Positions 12,912 through 22,517 of a DNA stretch of 54,576 nt are shown here, piece by piece (position 1 is the stretch's first letter; each line of letters starts with the position of its first letter). The notes under the pieces are model-generated. The model worked only from the letters and a program-made list of their open reading frames with translations. It had not been told where the DNA came from and made no database searches. The DNA lies in assembly GCA_021781515.1 (NCBI GenBank), contig JAJXWR010000006.1, positions 1 through 54,576 on the forward strand, read 5' to 3'. The stretch is from Pseudomonadota bacterium (lineage in GTDB: Bacteria; Pseudomonadota; Gammaproteobacteria; Pseudomonadales; Moraxellaceae). The translations under genes and the position numbers were made by a program.

Positions 12912-13540
12912 TAAGGGTGATCCGGCGTATTCAGTCGTTGTTCGAGTCGAGCCAGCCGGTCAGTCAGCCGGTCAGTGTCAGAGCGAAGATCCTGTATGTC
13001 CTGAAAAAATTCGTCCTGTTCCCAACGCATGGGTACTTCACCAAGTTCTTCTTGCAAATACTCACGACTGTTTTGAAACATGATGCGCGCACTGTTACGG
13101 GTAAAGCGGGCCAGCTGGCGTAAGCTGCGGCCCAGTTGGTGGGCTCCCTGATCACCAATCAGTTGCGAAAGCGGTGCTTCCCAATCGATATCAATATGAT
13201 GCAGCAGATCATAGAGTTCTTGCACCAGTTCCATCTGGCCAGCGATACGTACGGGTCCATTCACCCACACGGGTTGAGAACGAAAAAATTCCCGCAGCAG
13301 ATCCAGTGAACGTGATTCTACCGTGGCATGTGCCGACTCTGTATGGTCGGCATGCAGAAAAATAGTGCCGCCTTGTATGGTGACCATGACACTGATCTCT
13401 GGCTGATGAATTTCCACAAAGAGGCGTTTGCCTTCCAGAGTCAGTAAATGCTGTTGGGTTCCAGGGTCGTAACGCAACGCCAGATGCAGCATTTTTTCCA
13501 GAGATTTCAAGAGAAATACGCTATAAACTGAGGGCATCAT
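12911..13540 (-). CDS. ubiJ: Ubiquinone biosynthesis accessory factor UbiJ (SCP2 domain)
   Basis: SCP2-like N-terminus, C-terminal RLARLEQRL coiled coil; sits between ubiE and ubiB. Confidence 0.85.
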   Translation of the reverse strand: MMPSVYSVFLLKSLEKMLHLALRYDPGTQQHLLTLEGKRLFVEIHQPEISVMVTIQGGTIFLHADHTESAHATVESRSLDLLREFFRSQPVWVNGPVRIAGQMELVQELYDLLHHIDIDWEAPLSQLIGDQGAHQLGRSLRQLARFTRNSARIMFQNSREYLQEELGEVPMRWEQDEFFQDIQDLRSDTDRLTDRLARLEQRLNTPDHP

Positions 13541-14289
13541 GCTTTGAATCCCCGATGCAGTGCGACGATACCCCCGGTCATGTTCTGGAACTCGCAGCGG
13601 CTGAATTGCGCTGCTTCCATCATGCGTACTAACGTTGTCTGGTCTGGATGCATGCGGATAGATTCAGCGAGGTAGCGATAACTGGCTGAATCCCTGACGA
13701 TGAGTTCACCCAGTGCAGGCAGGATTGAAAAAGAGTACCCATCATAAATATGCGAAAGCAGCGGAGAAACCGGTTTAGAAAACTCCAGAATCAGCAAACG
13801 TCCGCCGGGTTTCAGGACTCGCCACATGGAATTCAATGCCGCATTCTTGTCAGTGACATTACGCAGACCAAAGGCAATACTAACCAGATCAAAGGTGTTG
13901 TCCGCAAAGGGCAAGCACTCTGCATTAGCCTGTACATAATCCAGTCGGGTTCCGTAACCGGAGTCCATCAATTTATCCCGGCCGACACGCAACATCGAGT
14001 CATTAATATCTGAAAGAACCACATGCCCCTGCATACCAAGGTGTTTACAGTAGGCCAATGAAAGGTCGCCTGTTCCACCGGCAATATCCAGTACCGTGTG
14101 ACCTAGGCGAAGCCCAGCCATTTCAACGGCATATTTTTTCCAGAAACGATGAATGCCCAATGACATCAAGTCATTCATCAGATCATAGGATTTGGCAACC
14201 GAATGAAAAACCTCAGCGACCTTATGGGTTTTTTCAGCAGGACTGACCGTCTGATAACCAAAATGTGTTTTATCCTGGGATTCATCCAT
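13537..14289 (-). CDS. ubiE: Demethylmenaquinone/2-polyprenyl-6-methoxy-1,4-benzoquinol methylase
   Basis: [52 protein letters not shown]...[12 protein letters not shown]. Confidence 0.96.
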   Translation of the reverse strand: MDESQDKTHFGYQTVSPAEKTHKVAEVFHSVAKSYDLMNDLMSLGIHRFWKKYAVEMAGLRLGHTVLDIAGGTGDLSLAYCKHLGMQGHVVLSDINDSMLRVGRDKLMDSGYGTRLDYVQANAECLPFADNTFDLVSIAFGLRNVTDKNAALNSMWRVLKPGGRLLILEFSKPVSPLLSHIYDGYSFSILPALGELIVRDSASYRYLAESIRMHPDQTTLVRMMEAAQFSRCEFQNMTGGIVALHRGFKA

Positions 14290-14452
14290 GGCGCATGGTT
14301 GCCTCGTTGACTGCTGCAAGGATGCCAATCATAAGCCAAAGCCGCTTAAGGAACCAGTCCCATCGACAAGACTCAGAGTCGCAGGTGGCTGTAAACCGGC
14401 GGGCGGAAAGCTGAAATTTTACTAATCCGATGCAATCAATGTATGAGGCGGT

Positions 14453-14496
14453 CAACCAACCAACCAACCAACCAACCAACCAACCAACCAACCAAC
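14453..14496. repeat. (CAAC)11 tetranucleotide microsatellite about 165 bp upstream of ubiE
   Basis: Read directly: 44 nt of perfect CAAC units. Confidence 0.97.
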
Positions 14497-14697
14497 AGGT
14501 TTTCCCATCCACCCGGGCTCAATGTTGATCCTTTTTTGGAGCGACGTACCTGATACCTGTATTTTCGCTGTACAACATTTTTCGTGTTGTAACATGAGGT
14601 AACGGGGTGTTACTCGACGTAGCGAGAAATTCAGGTGATGAATCATGTGAGATTTAATAAATAGATATAATTCAATACGTTGCAAATATAAATGATA

Positions 14698-14713
14698 TTG
14701 GCACGGATCATGC
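14698..14713 (+). promoter_or_regulatory. Sigma54-like -24/-12 element in repeat copy 1
   Basis: TTGGCACGGATCATGC: GG-N10-GC spacing, TGGCACG -24 half matches the RpoN consensus. Confidence 0.5.
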
Positions 14714-14740
14714 TTTTTATGCTTCATGCAGGATGATAAA

Positions 14741-14829
14741 AACAATAAAGCAAAGCATAAAACAATAAAGCAAAGCATAAAACAATAAAGCAAAGCATAA
14801 AACAATAAAGCAAAGCATAAAACAATAAA
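14741..14829. repeat. 20-bp tandem repeat AACAATAAAGCAAAGCATAA, 4 full copies plus partial
   Basis: Perfect units at 14741, 14761, 14781, 14801; partial at 14821. Confidence 0.97.
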
Positions 14830-15472
14830 TATATAATAAAAAACAAGTAAAATTAATAATAAAAACAAGCAAAAACAAAAAATTCAAAATAACAAAAAAC
14901 CTAAACAGCCAGTAGTATAGATATGATGAGCACTGGGAGACGACGAAGTCTCCCGCTCCACAAACACCTCTGCAAGACACGATAACAGTCTCTTGCTCGA
15001 CTTTTTCTGTTGTCAGTAAAACGTCAGTAAAACGCATGCTATGATGCAAAACTCGGCAGTTCTAAATGTTGAGTGGTAAGCTTTATCATTCCATCTTCGT
15101 GTACTATCGAACCCTGTTGATTACCTTCTAGCAGTTTGATTTTGGCGTTGTGTAAGAGTGATTAAAGCCATACATGCTTGGGGTTTGCTTCATGACGTTC
15201 ATGATGGATATCCTGACGGCCGCTGCCAGTGGTTTGTCCGCATGAATCAATTGGCAGCATGATAATCATTAGGATGTTGAGTTCCTTTAACTATGAAATC
15301 CAATTTAGTTTTGTTCATTGAATACCCTCCATACGTTGCTGCACTTCGTTGTTGAATAAAGAGTGAGGGGTTCTGCTGTTAAATAGTGCCATCTGTCGGC
15401 TCATGAGTTGCCTTGGCCAGAAACATAATGGCCGCTGTACCTGTCGTACAAACAAATGCTTGATAAAATAGG

Positions 15473-15519
15473 GACATTCCTTGATGAGAGCTATCCAGAG
15501 ACGCTCATCAAGGAATGTC
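15473..15519. repeat. Perfect 16-bp inverted repeat (stem-loop)
   Basis: GACATTCCTTGATGAG - 15 nt loop - CTCATCAAGGAATGTC. Confidence 0.9.
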
Positions 15520-15561
15520 GATTGTAAACGATAGTGCTGGGTGTTTTGGCTATATACATTG

Positions 15562-15820
15562 ATCTGTGGTGTTTCTGCTCAGGACGACATGTATTTTTAG
15601 GTGATTGAAGAGCGCATGAACACCGAGGTGGTTATTGAATTCCTGAAAAAACTTTATCATGCAGCGGGTTATTCATTTTTTCATTGCTGAGAATGTATGC
15701 TATTATCAGCGTATAGAAGTACAGGAGTTTCTGAAAACGCAACTGGAGAAAATCATGATGGTTTTTTACCGGCGTATTCTCCGGAAATCACTTTGGGTGA
15801 GCAGATATGAAATCACGCCA
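15562..15820 (+). pseudogene. Degenerate IS630-family transposase C-terminal fragment
   Basis: Frame pieces: ICGVSAQDDMYF*VIEERMNTEVVIEFLKKLYHAAGYSFFHC* and GFLPAYSPEITLGEQI*NH (cf. LPxYSPELNPxEQxWNH); internal stops and a frameshift. Confidence 0.8.
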
Positions 15821-16107
15821 TATTAGATGTGAGTAAGACATCATTTAAGAGTAAATTCTAAATTTAATGCATTTTTCATTCATCGATATTATCTAGTCAA
15901 CAAGAAATAGAATTGGCGAGAATCTGCTTTTGCTGGATTGACATGTTGTATGCTGTAAAATGCGAATAATAGAAAACATGTGAAAATTTATGCAATGCAT
16001 AAGGCTTAATCAATGTCGGAATTTTCGGTTTATCAAAATGTTCAGTGATTCACGCAAATAATATCGTTGTTATTATTGATGAAATTTAAAATTTTTGTAA
16101 ATCAATC

Positions 16108-18015
16108 ATGTCTAAAAAACTGCTAAGCATCCCTGTAAAAATATCTCATTATCGTCCAGAAGTGGATGGTCTCCGAGCTATAGCTGTTATTGGAGTACTA
16201 ATTTATCATGCTGTTCCTGGTATCCTGCCGGGAGGATTTACAGGAGTTGATATTTTTTTTGTAATTTCAGGATATTTGATTTCAAAGTTGTTGATCCATG
16301 ATATTGATGCTGGGAAATTCAATGTCATTGATTTTTATAAAAGAAGAATACGTCGCTTGTTTCCAGCACTTATTCTTGTTATTTTAACTACATGGATCTT
16401 TGGATTATTGCTTTTCATGCCCAATGAGCTCAAATCATTGGGTGATGCCATGATCAATGCTTCTTATTTCTTTAGTAATTTTCAGCTAGTCAACGAAGCA
16501 GGTTATTTTGATGTAGATGCAAATTTAAAACCACTACAACATCTCTGGTCGCTTGCAGTCGAAGAGCAGTTTTATATTGTTTGGCCATGGTTTCTTGTTT
16601 TGGTGTGGCGATGGAAATTTATTAGAAATTATAGAAATTATATAGTGTTGACTATTATTTCAATCAGCCTGTATATCACATTGAATACTAAAATAGATAA
16701 TTCAGTAGCCAGATTTTTTTTGCCACAGTATAGGGCATGGCAGATCCTTTCAGGAGCCATGCTTGCCATGAATGAAAAGTGGATACGTGAAATTCTGCTA
16801 AGAAGATGTTGGGGAAAATATATAGCTTTATGCGGACTGATTATTATAATTTTTTCCTACATTCATATAAAAGGAGGAACATATTATCCTGAATTTATAG
16901 CAGTTCTGCCGGTTATGGGGGCTTTGTTTGTTATCGCTGCGCCCAGTTCTTTAGGAATGAGTAAAAAATTGTTAGCCACGCGCCCTTTCGTTGAATTTGG
17001 CATTATAAGCTATCCAATTTATCTTTGGCACTGGCCACTTTTTTCAATGGCTCGAATTCTTTTTGGCTCGCCATCATCTTATTTGCTGGTTTTTTTAGCC
17101 GTCCTGTCAATTGTATTGGCTTGGGCAACATTTTACTGGGTTGAATCCCCCATTAAATCAGGCCAGTCTGTCAACCTTGAATCGAACAAATTCTATTACT
17201 TGTGTTTGATTGGATTGTTGGCTTTGGGCGGAATAGGTGATTTTACAAGGAATCACAATGGGTTTCCAGCCCGTGTCGATGGTAATTTCTGGTCACAAAT
17301 TGCATGGCCAAGAGATATGGTTTACTCAAAGCAATGTCTTGGTGGTTTTAAGTTTCCCGGTTTGTTTTGTCAAATAAACTCATCGGCTCCAATAGATTCT
17401 GTGCTGATAGGAGATAGTCATGCCAATCATTTTTTTTTCGGATTGTCGAAAAAACTAATGACGAATCATGAAGGGCTTATAGAGATATCTGGCCCATTAT
17501 ATCTTAAGGATATCACGCAAAATAATGTAAAGTTTATCCTGCGAAACAATTTCATAAAAAATGTATTCATTGCCTACTATTTTGGAAGAATAAATCAGAG
17601 AGATAATCCATTTGGACAAGTCATGAATAGCATGATTTATAGTTTTATTAAATACAACAAAAATGTTATTGTCATCATTGATAGTCCAGGGTTTGATGTC
17701 GATCCGAGTTTATGTACTAATCGACCATGGCTAGCAAGGATGTTTGAATCAGGACAACGCACTAGAAGAAACTGCTCAGAATCCATTGCGTATATGAATA
17801 AAAAAAGACGGCTCTATACTGAATTTTTAAATAAAATTTCTGTAATGTATCCAAAAGTAAAATTCATAGATGCCTATACGCCATTTTGTAAAAATCAGCG
17901 ATGCGAACCTATGATGAATGGTAGTTTATTGTTTAGGGATCGTCACCATCTAACAACATTTGGGTCAGATTTCTCATTCAATAATGTGGATATTTCAAGG
18001 TTACTAACATTGTAG
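16108..18015 (+). CDS. OafA/YrhL-type membrane acyltransferase with C-terminal SGNH domain (probable O-antigen/surface glycan acetylation)
   Basis: YRPEVDGLRAIAVIGVLIYHAVPGILPGGFTGVDIFFVISGYLIS; SLAVEEQFYIVWP; SGNH motif IGDSHANHF and late DRHHLT. Confidence 0.93.
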   Translation: MSKKLLSIPVKISHYRPEVDGLRAIAVIGVLIYHAVPGILPGGFTGVDIFFVISGYLISKLLIHDIDAGKFNVIDFYKRRIRRLFPALILVILTTWIFGLLLFMPNELKSLGDAMINASYFFSNFQLVNEAGYFDVDANLKPLQHLWSLAVEEQFYIVWPWFLVLVWRWKFIRNYRNYIVLTIISISLYITLNTKIDNSVARFFLPQYRAWQILSGAMLAMNEKWIREILLRRCWGKYIALCGLIIIIFSYIHIKGGTYYPEFIAVLPVMGALFVIAAPSSLGMSKKLLATRPFVEFGIISYPIYLWHWPLFSMARILFGSPSSYLLVFLAVLSIVLAWATFYWVESPIKSGQSVNLESNKFYYLCLIGLLALGGIGDFTRNHNGFPARVDGNFWSQIAWPRDMVYSKQCLGGFKFPGLFCQINSSAPIDSVLIGDSHANHFFFGLSKKLMTNHEGLIEISGPLYLKDITQNNVKFILRNNFIKNVFIAYYFGRINQRDNPFGQVMNSMIYSFIKYNKNVIVIIDSPGFDVDPSLCTNRPWLARMFESGQRTRRNCSESIAYMNKKRRLYTEFLNKISVMYPKVKFIDAYTPFCKNQRCEPMMNGSLLFRDRHHLTTFGSDFSFNNVDISRLLTL

Positions 18016-18136
18016 GTAACAGTTAACCCGTTTGTTGGATAAGCATTGGGGAATATAGATGAACTCAAAAAATGCATGGTTTTTGAAGGCAGCGGCTATG
18101 CAACTATATACTGGATGACCAAAGTGTGAGCGCAAG

Positions 18137-18163
18137 CCCCTGGCTTTAGCTATGGGGAGTGTC
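18137..18163 (+). other. Possible orphan right end of an IS200/IS605-type element (omegaRNA-like hairpin)
   Basis: GCAAGCCCCTGGCTTTAGCTATGGGGAGTGTCAG: CCCC-TGGC-TTTA-GCTA-(T)-GGGG stem-loop followed by AGTGTCA, resembling IS605 RE ends; no TnpB ORF beside it. Confidence 0.4.
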
Positions 18164-18589
18164 AGGATATTAATTCTGGTATGTGTTTCCGGTCAACACG
18201 CCTATCCCGTCAGTGATCATTGCCATAGCGGCAAACAGATTCCGTTTTTACTGTATTGTACTGATTTTTTGGCGAGACTGCCCCGATCTTATCCTGAAAA
18301 ACGATTTCGCATCGGGTAACAGCAGCCCATTACTTAGCCACCGTTCCTAAGAACCGTGCAGACGATTCACCCCGCACAAGCATCACGGCAATTGTGGTGC
18401 AATTGGCTCAATCTTGATCCTGTTTTTGGAATAACGTCCCTGCTTTCTGAGTATTTGCACTGTCCAACATTTTACGTGTTGTAACATGAGGTAACGGGGT
18501 GTTACTCGACGTAGCGAAAAATTCAGGTGATGAATCATGTGTGATTTAATAAATCCATATAGTTCAATGTGTTGCAAATATAAGTAATA

Positions 18590-18605
18590 TTGGCACGGAT
18601 CATGC
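18590..18605 (+). promoter_or_regulatory. Sigma54-like -24/-12 element in repeat copy 2
   Basis: TTGGCACGGATCATGC, identical to copy 1. Confidence 0.5.
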
Positions 18606-18652
18606 TTTATATATTTCATGCAGGATGATAAAAACAATAAAGTAAAGTATAA

Positions 18653-18687
<35 letters not shown>

Positions 18688-19079
18688 TAAAAGCAGTAAT
18701 AAAAACGATAAATATATAATAAAAAACAAGTAAAATTAATAATAAAAACAAGCAAAAACAAAAAATTCAAAATAACAAAAAACCTAAACAGCCAGTAGTA
18801 TAGATGTGATGAGCACCGGGAGACGACGAAGTCTCCCGCTCCATTCCTGATACCAAGCCTTATCAAAAATTAGATCTCTTGTTTCGTTAGTTCCTTCGAA
18901 TTTTATTTGATAAATCAGTGTGTTTTTGCATGGTTAGCGTGATGTCCATGGGATATCGTGTAATCACGTAGATATACAACGGATAGAACATGCCTGTAAG
19001 GGGTACACTGGTTTTGTTCAGGCCGGTTCAGCGGCTGTGGTTACCTTGAACCGGTTTGGGTGCTGATGTTGACTTATAA

Positions 19080-19832
19080 TCACGAGGTTCCGAAGGGGTT
19101 CGGGTCTCCATTCATGATTTTTGCGGATATGGTACGTTCTACTTGAGCAAAGCTGTTGATAAATTCTACGGCTGAGCCCATGGGTTTCATTACGGCAAAC
19201 CCTTTTTCCAGAAAATCATAAAGGCCGCCGAATCCGGCCAGATGTGCTGGTCGGAACGCCAGTTTGAAGGTGGCATAGATAACCCGGGAACGGACGTAGC
19301 GATCTAGTCCCAGTCCAAGTGCGGCAAAGAGATCCAGTTGGCGGATCCGTGCTTCCTGATGGCTGGTGCGTCGGTAGGCTTCGCAGTAGGTTTCAGCGGT
19401 GACTTCTTCTATTTTCATGTCTTCAAAAAGAATTTCTGTCATGCGCTGATCGAGTTCTCCGGTGAGTGAATTCAGTTCCAGCGCAATCCCTGAGGTACGG
19501 AGTACGGAATCGGGGAGTAGACGTGAGGCAATAGGTAGTGCTCGTTCAACTTCATTCGCCAGTTCCGTTAAGTCGAGTCCGCCATACATATCTGACAGGA
19601 AAAATTCAGTAGCCGCCCGGTAACGTTCGTCTTTGAGCAAGTGCGCATGCGTGTTTTTTAGCCGATTGACTTGCCAGAGTTGTAATTTGACGAAGTGATT
19701 GCTAAAAGCCTCATCATGATGGCAACGCCAGGTCCGGAATTCGTTGAGTTCTGCGCGGAGCTGATCGGCAGTGCTGGTTGCAGGCCCGGAACGTTGGCTG
19801 ACCAGTTGTAAGTTGGGATGATCCATAGACAT
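19080..19832 (-). CDS. Conserved hypothetical protein (FFLSDMYGG motif)
   Basis: Long uninterrupted ORF with protein-like composition, downstream of hslU in the same orientation. Confidence 0.7.
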   Translation of the reverse strand: MSMDHPNLQLVSQRSGPATSTADQLRAELNEFRTWRCHHDEAFSNHFVKLQLWQVNRLKNTHAHLLKDERYRAATEFFLSDMYGGLDLTELANEVERALPIASRLLPDSVLRTSGIALELNSLTGELDQRMTEILFEDMKIEEVTAETYCEAYRRTSHQEARIRQLDLFAALGLGLDRYVRSRVIYATFKLAFRPAHLAGFGGLYDFLEKGFAVMKPMGSAVEFINSFAQVERTISAKIMNGDPNPFGTS

Positions 19833-19982
19833 GGTGCACTCCTTGAAGTCGATAGTTCATTTTACCAGTGTGCGGGCACTTTGCCTAATAGATACCGGGA
19901 GAATACGCACACTAGCTCAGCGATTGTCAGTGGAAATTGTCCTGACCCTACGTATTATCGACTGATGAAAGATCGATGGGGG

Positions 19983-21320
19983 TCAAAGAATGAATCGGCT
20001 CAGATCGTCATTTCCTGCCAAGGAGGCGAGTTTCTTCTCTACCTCAGCTTCGGTAAGCGTCAGTATACGTCCCTGGTATTCCAATGCCAGATCGGCTGCG
20101 GTAAATGAGATGTCCTCCAAGAGTTTTTCCAGTACGGTATGCAAACGACGGGCACCGATGTTCTCAGTACGTTCATTAACCAGCCAGGCGATTTTGGCGA
20201 GATGATGGATACATTCCTTGGTAAAATCAATCTGCAGACCTTCGGCATTTAAAAGCGCAATATATTGTTTAATAAGAGAAAAATGTGGTTCTGTCAGGAT
20301 TTGTTCAAAGTCTTCCGGTGTCAATGCACTAAGTTCAACGCGGATAGGCAGTCGTCCCTGCAGTTCAGGGATCAAGTCAGAGGGTTTGGCCAGATGAAAG
20401 GCACCGGAGGCAATAAATAAAATATGATCGGTACGTACCATGCCGTATTTGGTATTGACGGTATAACCCTCGATAAGGGGCAGCAGGTCGCGTTGTACCC
20501 CTTCGCGGGAGACGTCGGCACCGCTTACTTCACCACGGCGGCAGATTTTATCAATCTCATCAATAAAAACGATACCATTCTGTTCTACAGACTGTACCGC
20601 CAGCGCCTGCACTTGTTCGTCGTTAATCATTTGCGCGGCTTCGCTGTCTCGCAGACGCTTGCGGGCCTCGCTAACCTTCATTTTTCGGGTTTGGGTTCGG
20701 TGGCGGCCGATGCTTTTGAACAGGCCCTGCAACTGCGAAGCCATTTCTTCCATTCCCTGCGGGGACATGATTTCCACGCCGAAATTGACCGGAATTTCAA
20801 GTTCAATTTCCCGGTCATCCAGTTCACCCTGTCGCAGTTTCTTGCGAAATATTTGTCGGGTGCTACTGGCTGAAGCGGATTCAGGTTCATCCGCAATGTT
20901 TCTTGGGGGGCGCAGCAGTGCATCAAGAATTTTTTCTTCGGCTTTCTCTTCCGCCTGCAGGCCGACGATATTCATCTGTAGCTGGCGTTGTTCTTTGACG
21001 GCCAGTTCCACCAGATCGCGAATGATGGTTTCTACGTCTCTGCCGACGTAACCCACTTCAGTAAATTTGGTCGCTTCTACTTTAATAAACGGGGCATTGG
21101 CCAGTTTTGCCAAGCGTCGGGCAATTTCGGTTTTGCCGACACCCGTGGGGCCAATCATGAGAATATTTTTGGGCACAATCTCATTGCGTGATGCTTCATC
21201 CAGCTGCATTCTGCGCCAACGGTTGCGCAAGGCAATGGCCACTGCACGTTTAGCGGCAGCTTGCCCAATTATATGTCTATCCAGTTCGTGTACAATTTCA
21301 CGGGGTGTCATTTGGCTCAT
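19983..21320 (-). CDS. hslU: ATP-dependent protease ATPase subunit HslU
   Basis: [37 protein letters not shown]...[44 protein letters not shown]. Confidence 0.97.
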   Translation of the reverse strand: MSQMTPREIVHELDRHIIGQAAAKRAVAIALRNRWRRMQLDEASRNEIVPKNILMIGPTGVGKTEIARRLAKLANAPFIKVEATKFTEVGYVGRDVETIIRDLVELAVKEQRQLQMNIVGLQAEEKAEEKILDALLRPPRNIADEPESASASSTRQIFRKKLRQGELDDREIELEIPVNFGVEIMSPQGMEEMASQLQGLFKSIGRHRTQTRKMKVSEARKRLRDSEAAQMINDEQVQALAVQSVEQNGIVFIDEIDKICRRGEVSGADVSREGVQRDLLPLIEGYTVNTKYGMVRTDHILFIASGAFHLAKPSDLIPELQGRLPIRVELSALTPEDFEQILTEPHFSLIKQYIALLNAEGLQIDFTKECIHHLAKIAWLVNERTENIGARRLHTVLEKLLEDISFTAADLALEYQGRILTLTEAEVEKKLASLAGNDDLSRFIL

Positions 21321-21522
21321 GGGTATTTTTCGAGAAATTTTCCGGTATCTGGAACAAGGCGACTTTTTATTAGAACCTTGGGTTTAAACCTGGGTCTAAA
21401 CGTGTGTCTAAAAAAGGGAGCCTGATTTCTCTAATCCTCCGCAAAGGTTGCTATCTTTCAGTCAATGTTTAATGACCCGCTGCAATGGAAATCAGCGGTT
21501 CTTCCTGTACCCCCTGACAAGT

Positions 21523-22059
21523 TCAGGTTTCGGTACGTAAACCAAGTTCTTCGATAGTTCGTTGATGGTTGGTGTAGACACAAATATCTGCTGCGATCGA
21601 TAAACTTTGCTCAACAATTGCTCGGGCATCCAGAGTACTGTGCATTAGCAGCGCCCGGCCAGCCGCCAGTGCAAAGGCACCCCCAGAGCCAATCGCTACG
21701 ATGTCATGTTCAGGTTCAATGACATCGCCATTGCCACCAATGACCAGCAGGGCTTCCTGGCAGGCGACCACCAGCATGGCTTCCAGCCGCCGTAACATGC
21801 GGTCTGTTCGCCAGTCTTTGGCGAGTTCAACCGCAGATCGTAGAACTTGCCCCTGATGTTTTTCCAGTTTGCCTTCAAAACGTTCGAACAACGTAAACGC
21901 ATCAGCGGTTCCGCCTGCGAAGCCGGCAATGACGCGGTCGTGGTACAGACGGCGTACTTTACGGGCATTGCCTTTCATGATGGTTTGGCCCAGTGACACC
22001 TGGCCATCTCCACCGAGAACAATACGACCGTCTCTGCGTACCGCTACAATGGTGGTCAT
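21523..22059 (-). CDS. hslV: ATP-dependent protease proteolytic subunit HslV
   Basis: [66 protein letters not shown]; Thr1 present. Confidence 0.97.
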   Translation of the reverse strand: MTTIVAVRRDGRIVLGGDGQVSLGQTIMKGNARKVRRLYHDRVIAGFAGGTADAFTLFERFEGKLEKHQGQVLRSAVELAKDWRTDRMLRRLEAMLVVACQEALLVIGGNGDVIEPEHDIVAIGSGGAFALAAGRALLMHSTLDARAIVEQSLSIAADICVYTNHQRTIEELGLRTET

Positions 22060-22517
22060 GTACGCTGTCTCCTTTTTGATTGAGGCTATCAGAATCTTGA
22101 ATGTGGGGGATGCGATGGTAAATCTCAACCCGTCAGACAGTGAATCCTTTGCTTTATTTACCAGGTACGGTCTGGGATCGAAGCTGGTATCGAAGGGAGG
22201 CGCATGGATTTTGCCAGTCACAACGGCAGTTCGTTGTAGCGGATTGTAAATCTGATCATTTTAACCACATCATCGGCGGGCTTTAGCTTTTAATATTTTA
22301 CCAGAGGGCTATAATGATTACTCGCCAGAATAACCTTCGGATTGCATTTTATCAATGGGGTTGTTTCTTGAGGTTGGTGAAGAAATTCAGCGATGGGAGA
22401 GAGAGAGTATCTGGGCAGAGCGACTGGGTTGTTGACAGTGGAGCAGCCGATGGATCCCTGGCAACAGTCGCAGGGAAGTGTGATGAACTATAAAGCGATA
22501 CTATAATAACGCCCGGG

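Larger units (their letters stand above)
14516..14960. repeat. Long AT-rich direct repeat, copy 1 (partner 18405-18843)
   Basis: Shared blocks: GTGTTGTAACATGAGGTAACGGGGTGTTACTCGACGTAGCGA, TTGGCACGGATCATGCTT, AAATATATAATAAAAAACAAGTAAAATTAATAATAAAAACAAGC...GGGAGACGACGAAGTCTCCCGCTCCA. Confidence 0.95.

Noticed and set aside
14452-15049. Minus-strand hydrophobic ORFs (138 and 110 aa; CFMLCFIVLCFALLFY... and VGWLVGWLVGWL)
   Set aside because: They are translations of microsatellites and T-rich DNA; the frames run through the repeats, and the two genomic copies diverge in the encoded peptide as expected for non-coding DNA.
15297-15335. Tiny minus-strand ORF MNKTKLDFIVKGTQHPNDYHAAN preceded by GGAGGG
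   Set aside because: Good Shine-Dalgarno but only 23 codons and no recognised family; could be a truncated gene in the island, too weak to call.
18330-18395. Possible group II intron or IS flank (CCGTTCCTAAGAACCGTGCAGACGATTCACCCCGCAC)
   Set aside because: Only a vague resemblance to sequences seen beside intron or IS ORFs; no RT or domain V could be identified.
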